Of a DNA stretch of 64,000 bases, positions 53,576 to 61,902 are shown piece after piece. Made by a program: the position numbers and the translations under genes. Every line of letters starts with the position of its first letter. Position 1 is the stretch's first letter. Under the pieces are notes generated by a model, which was not told where the DNA came from, did not search any database, and saw only the letters and a list, made by a program, of their open reading frames with translations. This DNA comes from Pseudomonas kermanshahensis. Lineage in GTDB: Bacteria > Pseudomonadota > Gammaproteobacteria > Pseudomonadales > Pseudomonadaceae. The DNA is taken from assembly GCF_014269205.2 (NCBI RefSeq), contig NZ_JABWRY020000003.1, positions 110,626 to 174,625 of the forward strand. Direction: 5' to 3'.

Positions 53576-54049
53576 TTACCGTGGCAACAGGCCAATGATG
53601 CGGCCGACGTAGGCGGGTGGTGGAATGCCGTATTGGAGCTTCGTTAGGCGTTGTATGCACTCGGTGGTCACATCACCGAATGGAGATGCCTTCGACGCTT
53701 TCAAGCAGACGTGCAATAACATCTGTTCACTGGCTGCCAAAGGCCCCTCAACATTTTCCCTGTGCAAGCTGTGATAAACATGCAAGCGCTTGTGATCAAA
53801 ACCGATGATCTGCGTCTGCACCCACACTTCGGTACCCAGCTTCACTTCATGCAGGTAGTTGATGTGCGCCTCCAAGGTGAACAGGGAATGCCCACTTTGC
53901 CCGCGGCTGTCGGCATCCAGGCCGATACGCTCCATCAATGCATCGGTGGCATAGCTGAAAATCAGCAGGTAATAGGCATCGCGCAGGTGCCCGTTGTAAT
54001 CCACCCAGTCCTCCTGGACCGGGGTGCGGTAGGTGATCAGTGCGGGCAT
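53576..54049 (-). CDS. cdhB: betainyl-CoA thioesterase
   Basis: 157 aa hot-dog fold. YRTPVQEDWVDYNGHLRDAYYLLIFSYATDALM has the Asp-Tyr-Asn-Gly-His active-site block of 4-hydroxybenzoyl-CoA thioesterase-type enzymes, followed by HSLFTLEAHINYLHEVKLGTEVWV. Releases glycine betaine from betainyl-CoA made by CdhC. Last gene of the caiX-cdhC-cdhA-cdhB direction. Confidence 0.88.
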   Translation of the reverse strand: MPALITYRTPVQEDWVDYNGHLRDAYYLLIFSYATDALMERIGLDADSRGQSGHSLFTLEAHINYLHEVKLGTEVWVQTQIIGFDHKRLHVYHSLHRENVEGPLAASEQMLLHVCLKASKASPFGDVTTECIQRLTKLQYGIPPPAYVGRIIGLLPR

Positions 54050-54059
54050 TGGAGTCTCC

Positions 54060-55025
54060 TCAATCGCTAAAGGCCATGCCGTGCTTGGCCTTGCTGGTTT
54101 TCACCGCGTCCAGCACTGCCAGCAGAGTGTCATCACGGTAGCGCTCCAGCGCGGCGATGCTGCGATCGCCCAGTTGGTCGGAGGTGCCGTCCACAACATC
54201 GTCGATCAGCTTGTCGGTCAACTCGGGGGCTGGCAAGTAGGTCCAGGGCAGTTTAAGCGCCGGGCCGAATTGCGACATGAAGTGGCGCATGCCTGCATCG
54301 CCACCGGCCAGGGTATAGGTGAGGAAGGTGCCCATGAACGACCAGCGCAGGCCGGCACCAAAGCGGATTGCATCGTCGATTTCGCCGGTGGTCGCCACGC
54401 CGTCGTTGACCAAGTGCAGCGCCTCGCGCCACAGCGCTTCGAGCAGGCGGTCGGCAATGAAGCCGGGGACTTCCTTGCGCACATGCAGCGGGCGCATGCC
54501 GAGGGCGGTGTAGATGGTTTTCGCCGCGTCGATGGCCTCCGGCGAGGTGCGCTTGCCGCCGACGATTTCGACCAGCGGCAGCAAGTAGACCGGGTTGAAC
54601 GGGTGGCCGACCACGCATCGCTCTGGGTGGGTGGACGACTCGTAGAATTCACTGGGCAACAGGCCCGAGGTGCTGGAGCCGATGATTGCATCAGGCTTGG
54701 CCGCAGCGCTGATCTTCGCGTGCAGTTCGAGCTTGAGGTCCAGGCGCTCTGGGGCGCTTTCCTGGATGAAGTCGGCGTCACGCACGCAGGCTTCGATGGT
54801 GCTGACGAAGGTCAAACGTTGTGGCGAAGCGCCTGGCGCCAGGCCTTGTTTTTCCAGCGCCGGCCAGGCGTTGGCGATGCGCTTGCGCAGGGCCTGCTCG
54901 GCGCCGGGGGCTGGGTCCCAGGCGACGACATCCAGGCCGTGGGCGAGGGCGCGAGCGACCCAGCCGCTGCCGATCACGCCACTACCCAGGGCGGCGAAGG
55001 TCTTGATCTCGGTGATGAAAGGCAT
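54060..55025 (-). CDS. cdhA: L-carnitine dehydrogenase
   Basis: 321 aa from [27 protein letters not shown]; the 128-codon upstream extension overlaps cdhC in another frame and is rejected. 3-hydroxyacyl-CoA dehydrogenase fold: NAD motif [39 protein letters not shown] with catalytic His. Oxidises carnitine to 3-dehydrocarnitine. Sits 17 bp after cdhC. Confidence 0.92.
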   Translation of the reverse strand: MPFITEIKTFAALGSGVIGSGWVARALAHGLDVVAWDPAPGAEQALRKRIANAWPALEKQGLAPGASPQRLTFVSTIEACVRDADFIQESAPERLDLKLELHAKISAAAKPDAIIGSSTSGLLPSEFYESSTHPERCVVGHPFNPVYLLPLVEIVGGKRTSPEAIDAAKTIYTALGMRPLHVRKEVPGFIADRLLEALWREALHLVNDGVATTGEIDDAIRFGAGLRWSFMGTFLTYTLAGGDAGMRHFMSQFGPALKLPWTYLPAPELTDKLIDDVVDGTSDQLGDRSIAALERYRDDTLLAVLDAVKTSKAKHGMAFSD

Positions 55026-55042
55026 AGCGGTCTCCAGTGGGA

Positions 55043-55927
55043 TCAGCGGCGTTTGAGGTTCATTTTTTCCCGGCCCTCGGCCGGGGTCAGCACGCGAGCG
55101 CCGAGGCGGGAGATGATCTCCACCGCGCGCTCGACCAGCTGGCCGTTGCTGGCCAGCACGCCACGGTCCAGGTACAAGTTGTCTTCCAGGCCGACGCGCA
55201 CGTTGCCGCCCAGCAGCACGGCCTGGGCCGCCATGGGCATCTGCATGCGGCCGATGCCGAAGCCGGCCCAGGTGACGTTGGCGGGCAGGTTGTCGACCAT
55301 GGCCTTCATGGTGGTGGTGTCGGCCGGCGCGCCCCATGGGATGCCCAGGCACAGTTGGAACAGCGGGTCGTCGAGCAGGCCTTCCTTGATCATCTGCTTG
55401 GCGAACCACAGGTGGCCAGTGTCGAAGATTTCCAGCTCGGCTTTTACGCCCAGCTCGGTGATGCGCTTGGCACCGGCGCGCAGTTGGGCCGGGGTGGAGA
55501 CGTAGATCGAGTTGCCGTCGCCGAAGTTGAGGGTGCCGCAGTCGAGGGTGCAGATTTCCGGCAGCAGCGCTTCGACGTGGGCCAGGCGCTCCAGCGGGCC
55601 GATCAGGTCGGTGCCTGGGCCGAACTCCAGGGGCGTTTCGCCTGGGCCGATTTCCAGGTCGCCGCCCATGCCAGCGGTGAGGTTGACGATGATGTCCACG
55701 TCGGCTTCACGGATGCGCTCCATGACTTCGCGGTACAGGTTCACGTCGCGGCTGAAGCGGCCGGTTTGCGGGTCGCGGACGTGGCAGTGGACCACGGTGG
55801 CGCCGGCTTTGGCGGCTTCGACGGCGGCTTCGGCGATCTGCTTGGGGGTAACTGGGACCAAGTGGCTTTTGGAGGCGGTGTCGCCGGCACCGGTGAGGGC
55901 GCAGGTGATGATGACGTCGTGGTTCAT
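55043..55927 (-). CDS. cdhC: 3-dehydrocarnitine cleavage enzyme (BKACE family)
   Basis: 294 aa from [24 protein letters not shown]849/BKACE barrel: [33 protein letters not shown] with the zinc-binding His-x-His, [12 protein letters not shown] and [15 protein letters not shown]. Condenses 3-dehydrocarnitine with acetyl-CoA to give betainyl-CoA and acetoacetate. Between caiX and cdhA. Confidence 0.92.
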   Translation of the reverse strand: MNHDVIITCALTGAGDTASKSHLVPVTPKQIAEAAVEAAKAGATVVHCHVRDPQTGRFSRDVNLYREVMERIREADVDIIVNLTAGMGGDLEIGPGETPLEFGPGTDLIGPLERLAHVEALLPEICTLDCGTLNFGDGNSIYVSTPAQLRAGAKRITELGVKAELEIFDTGHLWFAKQMIKEGLLDDPLFQLCLGIPWGAPADTTTMKAMVDNLPANVTWAGFGIGRMQMPMAAQAVLLGGNVRVGLEDNLYLDRGVLASNGQLVERAVEIISRLGARVLTPAEGREKMNLKRR

Positions 55928-55952
55928 GGCGGTTCCTTGTGATGTCGGTGGT

Positions 55953-56048
55953 GGCCTTTCGCGGGGCAAGCCGCTCCCACAGGGTCAGCAGTGACCCTGA
56001 GCTTAGCGCTGCACCTGTAGGAGCAGCCTTGTGCTGCGAAAGGGCCGG
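55953..56048. repeat. mixed REP doublet between caiX and cdhC
   Basis: GCGGGGCAAGCCGCTCCCAC (one base short) and an inverted GTAGGAGCAGCCTTGTGCTG copy. Inside what is otherwise a same-strand gene series, so it may separate caiX from cdhC expression. Confidence 0.8.
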
Positions 56049-56049
56049 A

Positions 56050-56994
56050 TCAGTTGGCGGTAAGCTTGAGGTTGTCCGCAGCGGGCTTGCCATCGAAGGT
56101 GGTCACCCCTTCAAGCCAGCGGGCCTTGTCCTCGGGGTGGTCCTTGAGCCACTGGCGGGCCGACTCCAGCGCGTCCTTGTGGTCGAGCAGCGGCTGCATC
56201 ATGCGGCTCTCGTCCTCGGCGCTGAACTTCAGGTTGGCCAGCAGGCGGTGAGCGTTGGGGCAGCGTTCGGCGTAGTCCGGCGCGGTGACCGTCCACACCG
56301 TGGCGCGGCCTTCATCAGGGCCGAGCGCGCCTTGACTGTCGCCCAGGTAGGCCATGTCGATGTTCACATTCATCGGGTGCGGCGCCCAGCCGAAGAACAC
56401 CACCGCCTCCTTGCGCCGCACGGCACGGTCGACCGCGGCGAGCATGCCGGCCTCGCTGGACTCGACCAGCTGGAACTTGCCCAGGCCGAACTGGTTCTTG
56501 GCGATCATCGCCTTGATCTGGGTATTGGCGCCGGACCCCGGCTCGATGCCGTAGATTTTCCCGCCCAGCTCCTTCTCGAACTTATGGATATCGGCGAAGG
56601 TCTTCAAACCCTTGTCAGCCAGGTACTTAGGCACTGCCAGGGTGGCGCGGGCATCTTCCAGGCTGGGCTTGTCGAGCACCTTGACCTGCTGGGCATCGAC
56701 AAACGGAGTGATGGTCTGGGTCATGATCGGGTTCCAGTAACCCAAGAACATGTCCAGGCGTTTGTCGCGGATGCCGGCAAAGATGATCTGCTGCGAAGCG
56801 CTGGTCTGCTTGGTCTGGTAACCCAGGCCATCGAGCAGTACTTGGGCCATGGCGCTGGTAGCGATGACGTCGGTCCAGTTGACCACGCCAAGGCGCACGT
56901 TCTTGCAGGCCGCGGGCTCGGCGGCGAAAAGCGGGGTTGCAACGATGCTGCTCAGGGCAAGGGACAACAGGCTGCGGCGGATCAAGCTGTGCAT
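56050..56994 (-). CDS. caiX: carnitine-binding periplasmic protein
   Basis: 314 aa from MHSLIRRSLLSLALSSIVATPLFAAEP with GGAG about 8 bp upstream. Same fold as CbcX: CKNVRLGVVNWTDVIATSAMAQVLLDGLGYQT, DMFLGYWNPIM, GIEPGSGANTQIKAMIAKN, FFGWAPHPMN. Carries carnitine to the shared CbcWV transporter, as no permease lies beside it. Divergent from its regulator cdhR. Confidence 0.93.
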   Translation of the reverse strand: MHSLIRRSLLSLALSSIVATPLFAAEPAACKNVRLGVVNWTDVIATSAMAQVLLDGLGYQTKQTSASQQIIFAGIRDKRLDMFLGYWNPIMTQTITPFVDAQQVKVLDKPSLEDARATLAVPKYLADKGLKTFADIHKFEKELGGKIYGIEPGSGANTQIKAMIAKNQFGLGKFQLVESSEAGMLAAVDRAVRRKEAVVFFGWAPHPMNVNIDMAYLGDSQGALGPDEGRATVWTVTAPDYAERCPNAHRLLANLKFSAEDESRMMQPLLDHKDALESARQWLKDHPEDKARWLEGVTTFDGKPAADNLKLTAN

Positions 56995-57138
56995 GGTGGC
57001 TCTCCATCGGCAGTGCATATTGTTATTGAGGGCGGCCTCTGCGGACCGTTTGAATACGCTACGCTGGCCGGACCTTGGTCAAGCGCACGCTGGCGACAGG
57101 AATTAGCACCTGGGCGACCAGTTTCTGTGGAGTAGCGG

Positions 57139-58086
57139 ATGATGGAGACGATTGCCTTTCTGTTGGTGCCGGGCTTTTCCGCGATGGGGTTCATTTCGGC
57201 GGTGGAGCCTCTGCGGGTGGCCAACCGTTTTGGCGGCCAGTTGTACCGGTGGCAGGTGCTCAGCCTGGACGGTGAGGCGGTGCTGGCGAGCAATGGCATG
57301 TCGGTGAATGCCGACGCCGCACTGGGGGAGGGTGAGCCCGTCAACATCCTGCTGGTAGTAGCGGGTTTCGAGCCACTGGCCAATATCCCGCCGAAGCTCC
57401 TGCATGCGCTGCGTCGGCTGAACCATGAGGCGGTCATGCTCGGGGGAATCGACACGGGAGCAATGGTGCTGGCCGAGGCGGGCTTGCTGGACGGCTACCG
57501 GGCGACACTGCACTGGGAGGCGCTGGAGGCGTTCAAGGAGCGCTACCCGGGCCTGCAGGCGACCCAGGAGCTGTTCGAAATCGACCGCAGCCGCATTACC
57601 TGTGCCGGCGGCACTGCTTCGATTGATCTGATGCTGCACCTGATCGCCCAGTCTCACGGCAGCGACCTGGCCGTGAAGGTGTCCGAGCAATTCGTGCTGG
57701 GTCGCATCCGTCAGCGCCAGGACCACCAGCGCATGCAGATAGGTGCGCGTTACGGTATCAGTAACAAGAAGCTGGTCCATGCCATCGGCGAAATGGAAAA
57801 ACACACCGAGCCACCCTTGAGCACGCTGGACCTGGCCGCTGCGATCAAAGTGACACGGCGCCAACTGGAGCGCCTGTTCCGTATGCACCTCAATGAAACG
57901 CCCAGCAGTTTTTACCTTGCACTGCGGCTGGACAAGGCGCGTCAGCTGTTGGCCCAGACAGACATGTCGGTGACCGAGGTCAGCCTTGCGTGTGGCTTTG
58001 AACTGCCATCGTATTTCACGCGGCGCTACAAGTTGAGGTTTGGAAAGTGCCCACGGGAGGAACGTCAACCTGCCCGTGCAAAATAA
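57139..58086 (+). CDS. cdhR: GlxA-family regulator of carnitine catabolism
   Basis: 315 aa. DJ-1-like domain (IAFLLVPGFSAMGFISAVEPLRVANR; the Cys position reads GGIDTGAMVLAEAGLLDG, Asp instead of Cys) and AraC DNA-binding domain (LDLAAAIKVTRRQLERLFRMHL; SVTEVSLACGFELPSYFTRRYKLRFG). Activates caiX-cdhCAB in response to carnitine. A repeated ACGCTGGC motif in the caiX-cdhR gap may be its operator. Confidence 0.92.
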   Translation: MMETIAFLLVPGFSAMGFISAVEPLRVANRFGGQLYRWQVLSLDGEAVLASNGMSVNADAALGEGEPVNILLVVAGFEPLANIPPKLLHALRRLNHEAVMLGGIDTGAMVLAEAGLLDGYRATLHWEALEAFKERYPGLQATQELFEIDRSRITCAGGTASIDLMLHLIAQSHGSDLAVKVSEQFVLGRIRQRQDHQRMQIGARYGISNKKLVHAIGEMEKHTEPPLSTLDLAAAIKVTRRQLERLFRMHLNETPSSFYLALRLDKARQLLAQTDMSVTEVSLACGFELPSYFTRRYKLRFGKCPREERQPARAK

Positions 58087-58089
58087 GCT

Positions 58090-58707
58090 TCATTCCAGCT
58101 CGCGTTTGAGAATGGCCAGCAGCTTTTCACGGTTTCTGGCCTGCAGGTCCTTGCGCAATGGAGCGAAGTCGCCCGGGTTGAAGCGTGCGCCCAGATGGTC
58201 AAATACCAGGTTCAACTTCCGGGTAGGTTGGGCAGGGTCGGTTACGCAGTAGGCGAAAAACAGGATCGCAACGGGGATCTTGTCCCCTTCATGATCCATT
58301 TCGATGCTCAGATGTGAAGAGGCGTTCATGACGTTAAAGGTGTGCCTGCCCGCAGATTGCAAAGCGGCTTTAACGTTTGCTTCAAGGCTTTTGAACCAGG
58401 GACCTTTAGCCCGCAGCGGTGGCAGATAACCACTGTACACATCGCTTAAAGCGAGCAGGTGCGGCTCATATGCAATGGCTTTATGCGTATGTTCAAACAC
58501 GGTGAATTGCAGTGTTTGCAACGTGGCGATAACGACGGTAAACCATTGCTCAGGCTGGGTTTCCATCGAGTATTTTTCATTGGCCATGGCCTGTGAATAA
58601 CGCAGGCACAGCTGCAAGTCTTCCCATGTTTCGAGTGTCAGCCATGGAGCGGGTTTGATTCTCAGCCGCTCCTCGAATATCCGAGTGTCCAGGCTTGCAT
58701 CGCTCAT
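58090..58707 (-). CDS. unknown protein, paralogue of the upstream gene (205 aa)
   Basis: Soluble, no signal peptide. EDLQLCLRYSQAMANEKYSMETQPEQWFTVVIATLQTLQFTVFE aligns with EDILAGMRLMTELANKKFDKETQQREWYNFYNDGLIKFGWTMT of the next gene, and SSHLSIEMDHEGDKIPVAILFF with SNFVVAQCEMTPQGLPTMHMTSF. The two are diverged duplicates. Family not recognised. Convergent with cdhR, 3 bp from its stop, suggesting insertion of the pair into the carnitine locus. Confidence 0.8.
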   Translation of the reverse strand: MSDASLDTRIFEERLRIKPAPWLTLETWEDLQLCLRYSQAMANEKYSMETQPEQWFTVVIATLQTLQFTVFEHTHKAIAYEPHLLALSDVYSGYLPPLRAKGPWFKSLEANVKAALQSAGRHTFNVMNASSHLSIEMDHEGDKIPVAILFFAYCVTDPAQPTRKLNLVFDHLGARFNPGDFAPLRKDLQARNREKLLAILKRELE

Positions 58708-58770
58708 GCGGCATCGCTCCTTGATGAGGGGAACTGGGTACCAGCAAATCCTGGTACCCAGCCTCGCTAG

Positions 58771-59463
58771 TTAGATAGCGAGGAAGGCGGCGATGTCGCC
58801 TTTGATCTTCTCATTCACAAGATCACGCGCAGCATTGAAGTGACGAACGCTGAACGTACCCTGCTGCGACGCGCGATAGACGCGGGTCGAAGACTTGTCG
58901 ACCTTGCGGGTCAGGGCGCCTTCACGTTCGATTTTCGAGTTGTAGCTGGCCTGGAAGCTGGTCATGTGCATCGTTGGCAAGCCTTGTGGCGTCATTTCGC
59001 ATTGGGCTACCACGAAGTTGCTCGACTTGCCGGACTCGCTATGGCTGTGCTTTTCCAGGTGTGCCTTGATTTCCGGCTTCTGCACGACGACTTGCAGAAC
59101 ACGCTTGGCACAGGCGGTGCGACGAGGGTCACGGGCCACGCTGATGGTGATGGATTTGGTCATCAGCTCTGCCAGGGTCAGGTTGTCCTCATCGATGGCA
59201 TCTTCGGCATGTGCGGCACCCGTCATGGTCCAGCCGAACTTGATCAAACCATCGTTGTAGAAGTTGTACCACTCGCGCTGCTGGGTTTCCTTGTCGAACT
59301 TCTTGTTGGCCAGTTCGGTCATCAACCGCATACCTGCCAGGATGTCTTCGGCAATGCCAGCAGGCACATTTTCAGCGAATACACAGATCGTCTGGCCGGT
59401 AGCGGCTACGCGCTCTTGACCTTCTTTGCGGATTTTTTCCATTTCAACTTTGATGTCAGCCAT
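58771..59463 (-). CDS. unknown protein, paralogue of the downstream gene (230 aa)
   Basis: From MADIKVEMEKIRKEGQERV with AAGGAAC six bases upstream; the 15-codon extension is rejected. Charged helical N-terminus, then the helix-rich block shared with the 58090 protein, ending DLVNEKIKGDIAAFLAI. Many His/Ser/Lys in HLEKHSHSESGKSSNF. No signal peptide or membrane segment. Upstream gene of the pair. Pairs of related soluble proteins can be two-component toxins or a heteromeric assembly, but nothing here proves that. Confidence 0.8.
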   Translation of the reverse strand: MADIKVEMEKIRKEGQERVAATGQTICVFAENVPAGIAEDILAGMRLMTELANKKFDKETQQREWYNFYNDGLIKFGWTMTGAAHAEDAIDEDNLTLAELMTKSITISVARDPRRTACAKRVLQVVVQKPEIKAHLEKHSHSESGKSSNFVVAQCEMTPQGLPTMHMTSFQASYNSKIEREGALTRKVDKSSTRVYRASQQGTFSVRHFNAARDLVNEKIKGDIAAFLAI

Positions 59464-59599
59464 TTCGTTGTTCCTTGATAGTTGAGGGGACCAAGACACA
59501 CGTTGCAAGTCCGTGGTCTTGGCGCACTATCTGGAAATGGCGCAGTGACTATCAGCAGCACGTTGTTCCTCTGGAGGAGATCCTTCGAACCCGTCTGGA

Positions 59600-60016
59600 T
59601 CAGTCTTCAGGTGCCGGCTCTTCACTGTTTTGTGGGCCTAGGCTGCGCAAGTATTCCGAGCGCTCATCGCTGCGCTGGGCGATGCAGCTGTTCAATGCAG
59701 CCTGGTAGGCTTTGCTGCCTGGCTGTTCGGCATGGGTTTCGACTTTGCAGTCGGCATCGCGCAGTTGGCTCCAGAGTTTTTCGGCGGATTCGATTCGCGA
59801 CTGCAGGCCAGCTTCGTCGCCATACTGCTCGCGCATGCGTTGAAGCAGGTCGTCATAGGCCGACTTCAGCTCACGCTCGGCGGTCTGCTTGTTGAACACC
59901 GCGCACTCGAACGTCTGCTGGTCGGTCTCGACATTGTCGCAAGGCGTGCTTTCTTCCTCACCGGCCTGGGCCCCGCTCACGACGGCCAGCAGCACCAGCC
60001 ATGCCATTGATTTCAT
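59600..60016 (-). CDS. LprI/DUF1311-type periplasmic protein
   Basis: 138 aa. Signal peptide MKSMAWLVLLAVVSGAQAG. CDNVETDQQTFECAVFNKQTAERELKSAYDDLLQRM and LRDADCKVETHAEQPGSKAYQAALNSCIAQRSDERSEYLRSL fit the DUF1311 / lysozyme-inhibitor LprI N-terminal family, with four cysteines probably in two disulfides. Periplasmic; lysozyme inhibition is a family-level suggestion. Acidic tail PQNSEEPAPED. Confidence 0.85.
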   Translation of the reverse strand: MKSMAWLVLLAVVSGAQAGEEESTPCDNVETDQQTFECAVFNKQTAERELKSAYDDLLQRMREQYGDEAGLQSRIESAEKLWSQLRDADCKVETHAEQPGSKAYQAALNSCIAQRSDERSEYLRSLGPQNSEEPAPED

Positions 60017-60301
60017 CCGTTATCTCCTCAACAGGCTGTGGAATCGCTGGGATTCTCGCTCAGCCAGAGGCCGCGCGAAAGCTCCCTGACCAAATGTTCA
60101 TCTAAGGGCCGCAGAGGTCGTTATCGAGACTGTCTCTCATCCCCGAACGGCGTGCCAGACGTGCTCATGTCGCGCATTGACGCTTTCGGCAAACCCCCTG
60201 TCGTTTTTGCATCGGGGCGCCGCGGGGCACAGGCATATGCTGGCCCCAAAGCGCCGGCACAATGTTCGGCGTGACCCAACTCAATAAAAGGGGACAGCCT
60301 G

Positions 60302-61279
60302 ATGAGCCCAGCCGAATTACACGCCGACAGCATCGTCATTGACGGTTTGATCATTGCCAAATGGAACCGCGAGCTGTTCGAAGACATGCGCAAAGGCGGC
60401 CTGACTGCGGCCAACTGCACGGTGTCGGTCTGGGAAGGGTTCAAGGCCACGGTCGACCAGATCGCCTCCAGCCAGAAGCTGATCCGAGACAACAGCGACC
60501 TGGTCATGCCGGTGCGCACCACCGCCGACATCCGCAAGGCGAAAGAACTGGGCAAGACCGGCATCCTCTTCGGCTTCCAGAACGCTCACGCGTTCGAAGA
60601 CCAGATCGCCTACGTGGACGTGTTCAAGCAGCTGGGCGTGGGCATCGTGCAGATGTGCTACAACACCCAGAACCTGGTCGGCACCGGCTGCTACGAGCGT
60701 GACGGCGGCCTGTCGGGCTTCGGCCGCGAGATCGTCGCCGAAATGAACCGCGTCGGCATCATGTGCGACTTGTCGCACGTGGGCTCCAAGACTTCTGAAG
60801 AAGTCATTCTCGAATCGAAGAAGCCGGTGTGCTACTCGCACTGCCTGCCGTCGGGGCTCAAGGAGCACCCGCGCAACAAGTCGGACGAAGAGCTGAAGTT
60901 CATCGCCGACCACGGCGGTTTCGTTGGCGTGACCATGTTTGCGCCGTTCCTGGCCAAGGGCATCGATTCGACCATCGACGACTACGCCGAAGCCATCGAA
61001 TACACCATGAACATCGTTGGTGAAGACGCCATCGGCATCGGCACCGACTTCACCCAGGGCCACGGCCAGGACTTCTTCGAATACCTGACCCACGACAAGG
61101 GCTATGCCCGTCGCCTGACCAATTTCGGCAAGATCATCAACCCGCTGGGCATTCGCACCGTTGGCGAGTTCCCCAACCTCACCGAGACCTTGCTCAAGCG
61201 CGGCCACTCCGAGCGTGTGGTGCGCAAGATCATGGGCGAGAACTGGGTAAACGTCCTCAAGGATGTCTGGGGCGAGTAA
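60302..61279 (+). CDS. membrane-dipeptidase-family protein lacking part of the metal site
   Basis: 325 aa, AGGGGAC ribosome site. Renal-dipeptidase (M19) barrel: ILFGFQNAHAFEDQ, CDLSHVG (H159), CYSHCLPSGLKEHPRN (H180) and IGIGTDFTQGHG. The canonical N-terminal DGHxD reads D14-G-L-I-I, and the bridging Glu of the GIEG block is Q93. So three of the usual zinc ligands are missing while the two His of the second site remain. First gene of a probable operon with the V4R-like gene and dgcA; this trio is conserved in pseudomonads, so a role in dimethylglycine/sarcosine use is likelier than dipeptide hydrolysis. Confidence 0.85.
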   Translation: MSPAELHADSIVIDGLIIAKWNRELFEDMRKGGLTAANCTVSVWEGFKATVDQIASSQKLIRDNSDLVMPVRTTADIRKAKELGKTGILFGFQNAHAFEDQIAYVDVFKQLGVGIVQMCYNTQNLVGTGCYERDGGLSGFGREIVAEMNRVGIMCDLSHVGSKTSEEVILESKKPVCYSHCLPSGLKEHPRNKSDEELKFIADHGGFVGVTMFAPFLAKGIDSTIDDYAEAIEYTMNIVGEDAIGIGTDFTQGHGQDFFEYLTHDKGYARRLTNFGKIINPLGIRTVGEFPNLTETLLKRGHSERVVRKIMGENWVNVLKDVWGE

Positions 61280-61356
61280 GCCGCTCTCCAAGCCTGAAAG
61301 CCCCTGCCAGCAACGCCGGGGCATCCCAATAAAAAATTTTATGGAGTTGAGTTTCC

Positions 61357-61887
61357 ATGGCCAAGATCGCCCCGCAATTGCCAATCGAAGTCGACAGCGA
61401 GACCGGTGTCTGGACCAGCGACGCCTTGCCGATGCTGTACGTGCCACGCCATTTCTTCGTTAACAACCACATCGGTATCGAGGAAGTGCTGGGCGCCGAC
61501 GCCTATGCCGAGATCCTCTACAAGGCGGGCTACAAGTCGGCCTGGCACTGGTGTGAAAAAGAAGCCGAGTGCCATGGCCTGGAAGGCGTGGCGGTGTTCG
61601 AGCATTACATGAAGCGCCTGTCCCAGCGTGGCTGGGGCCTGTTCGAGATCCAGGACATCGACCTGGACAAAGGCACCTGCAGCGTCAAGCTCAAGCACTC
61701 CGCCTTCGTCTACGTGTACGGCAAGGTTGGCCGCAAGGTCGACTACATGTTCACCGGCTGGTTCGCCGGCGCAATGGACCAGATTCTCGCTGCCCGTGGC
61801 AGCAAGATCCGCACCGTGGCCGAGCAGGTCTATGGCGGGTCGGAAGAAGGCCACGAAGATGGCCTGTTCGTTACAAAGCCGTTGTAA
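61357..61887 (+). CDS. V4R-like / DUF5943 protein
   Basis: 176 aa. LPMLYVPRHFFVNNHIGIEEVLGADAYAEILYKAGYKSAWHWCEKEA and FTGWFAGAMDQILAARGSKIRTVAEQVYGGSEEGHEDGLFVTKPL read as a 4-vinyl-reductase-like small-molecule binding domain. Cytoplasmic. Between the dipeptidase homologue and dgcA, 77 and 15 bp from each. Possibly a chaperone or auxiliary subunit for the demethylase; not shown. Confidence 0.8.
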   Translation: MAKIAPQLPIEVDSETGVWTSDALPMLYVPRHFFVNNHIGIEEVLGADAYAEILYKAGYKSAWHWCEKEAECHGLEGVAVFEHYMKRLSQRGWGLFEIQDIDLDKGTCSVKLKHSAFVYVYGKVGRKVDYMFTGWFAGAMDQILAARGSKIRTVAEQVYGGSEEGHEDGLFVTKPL

Positions 61888-61902
61888 GCCGGAGATAGCG
61901 TC

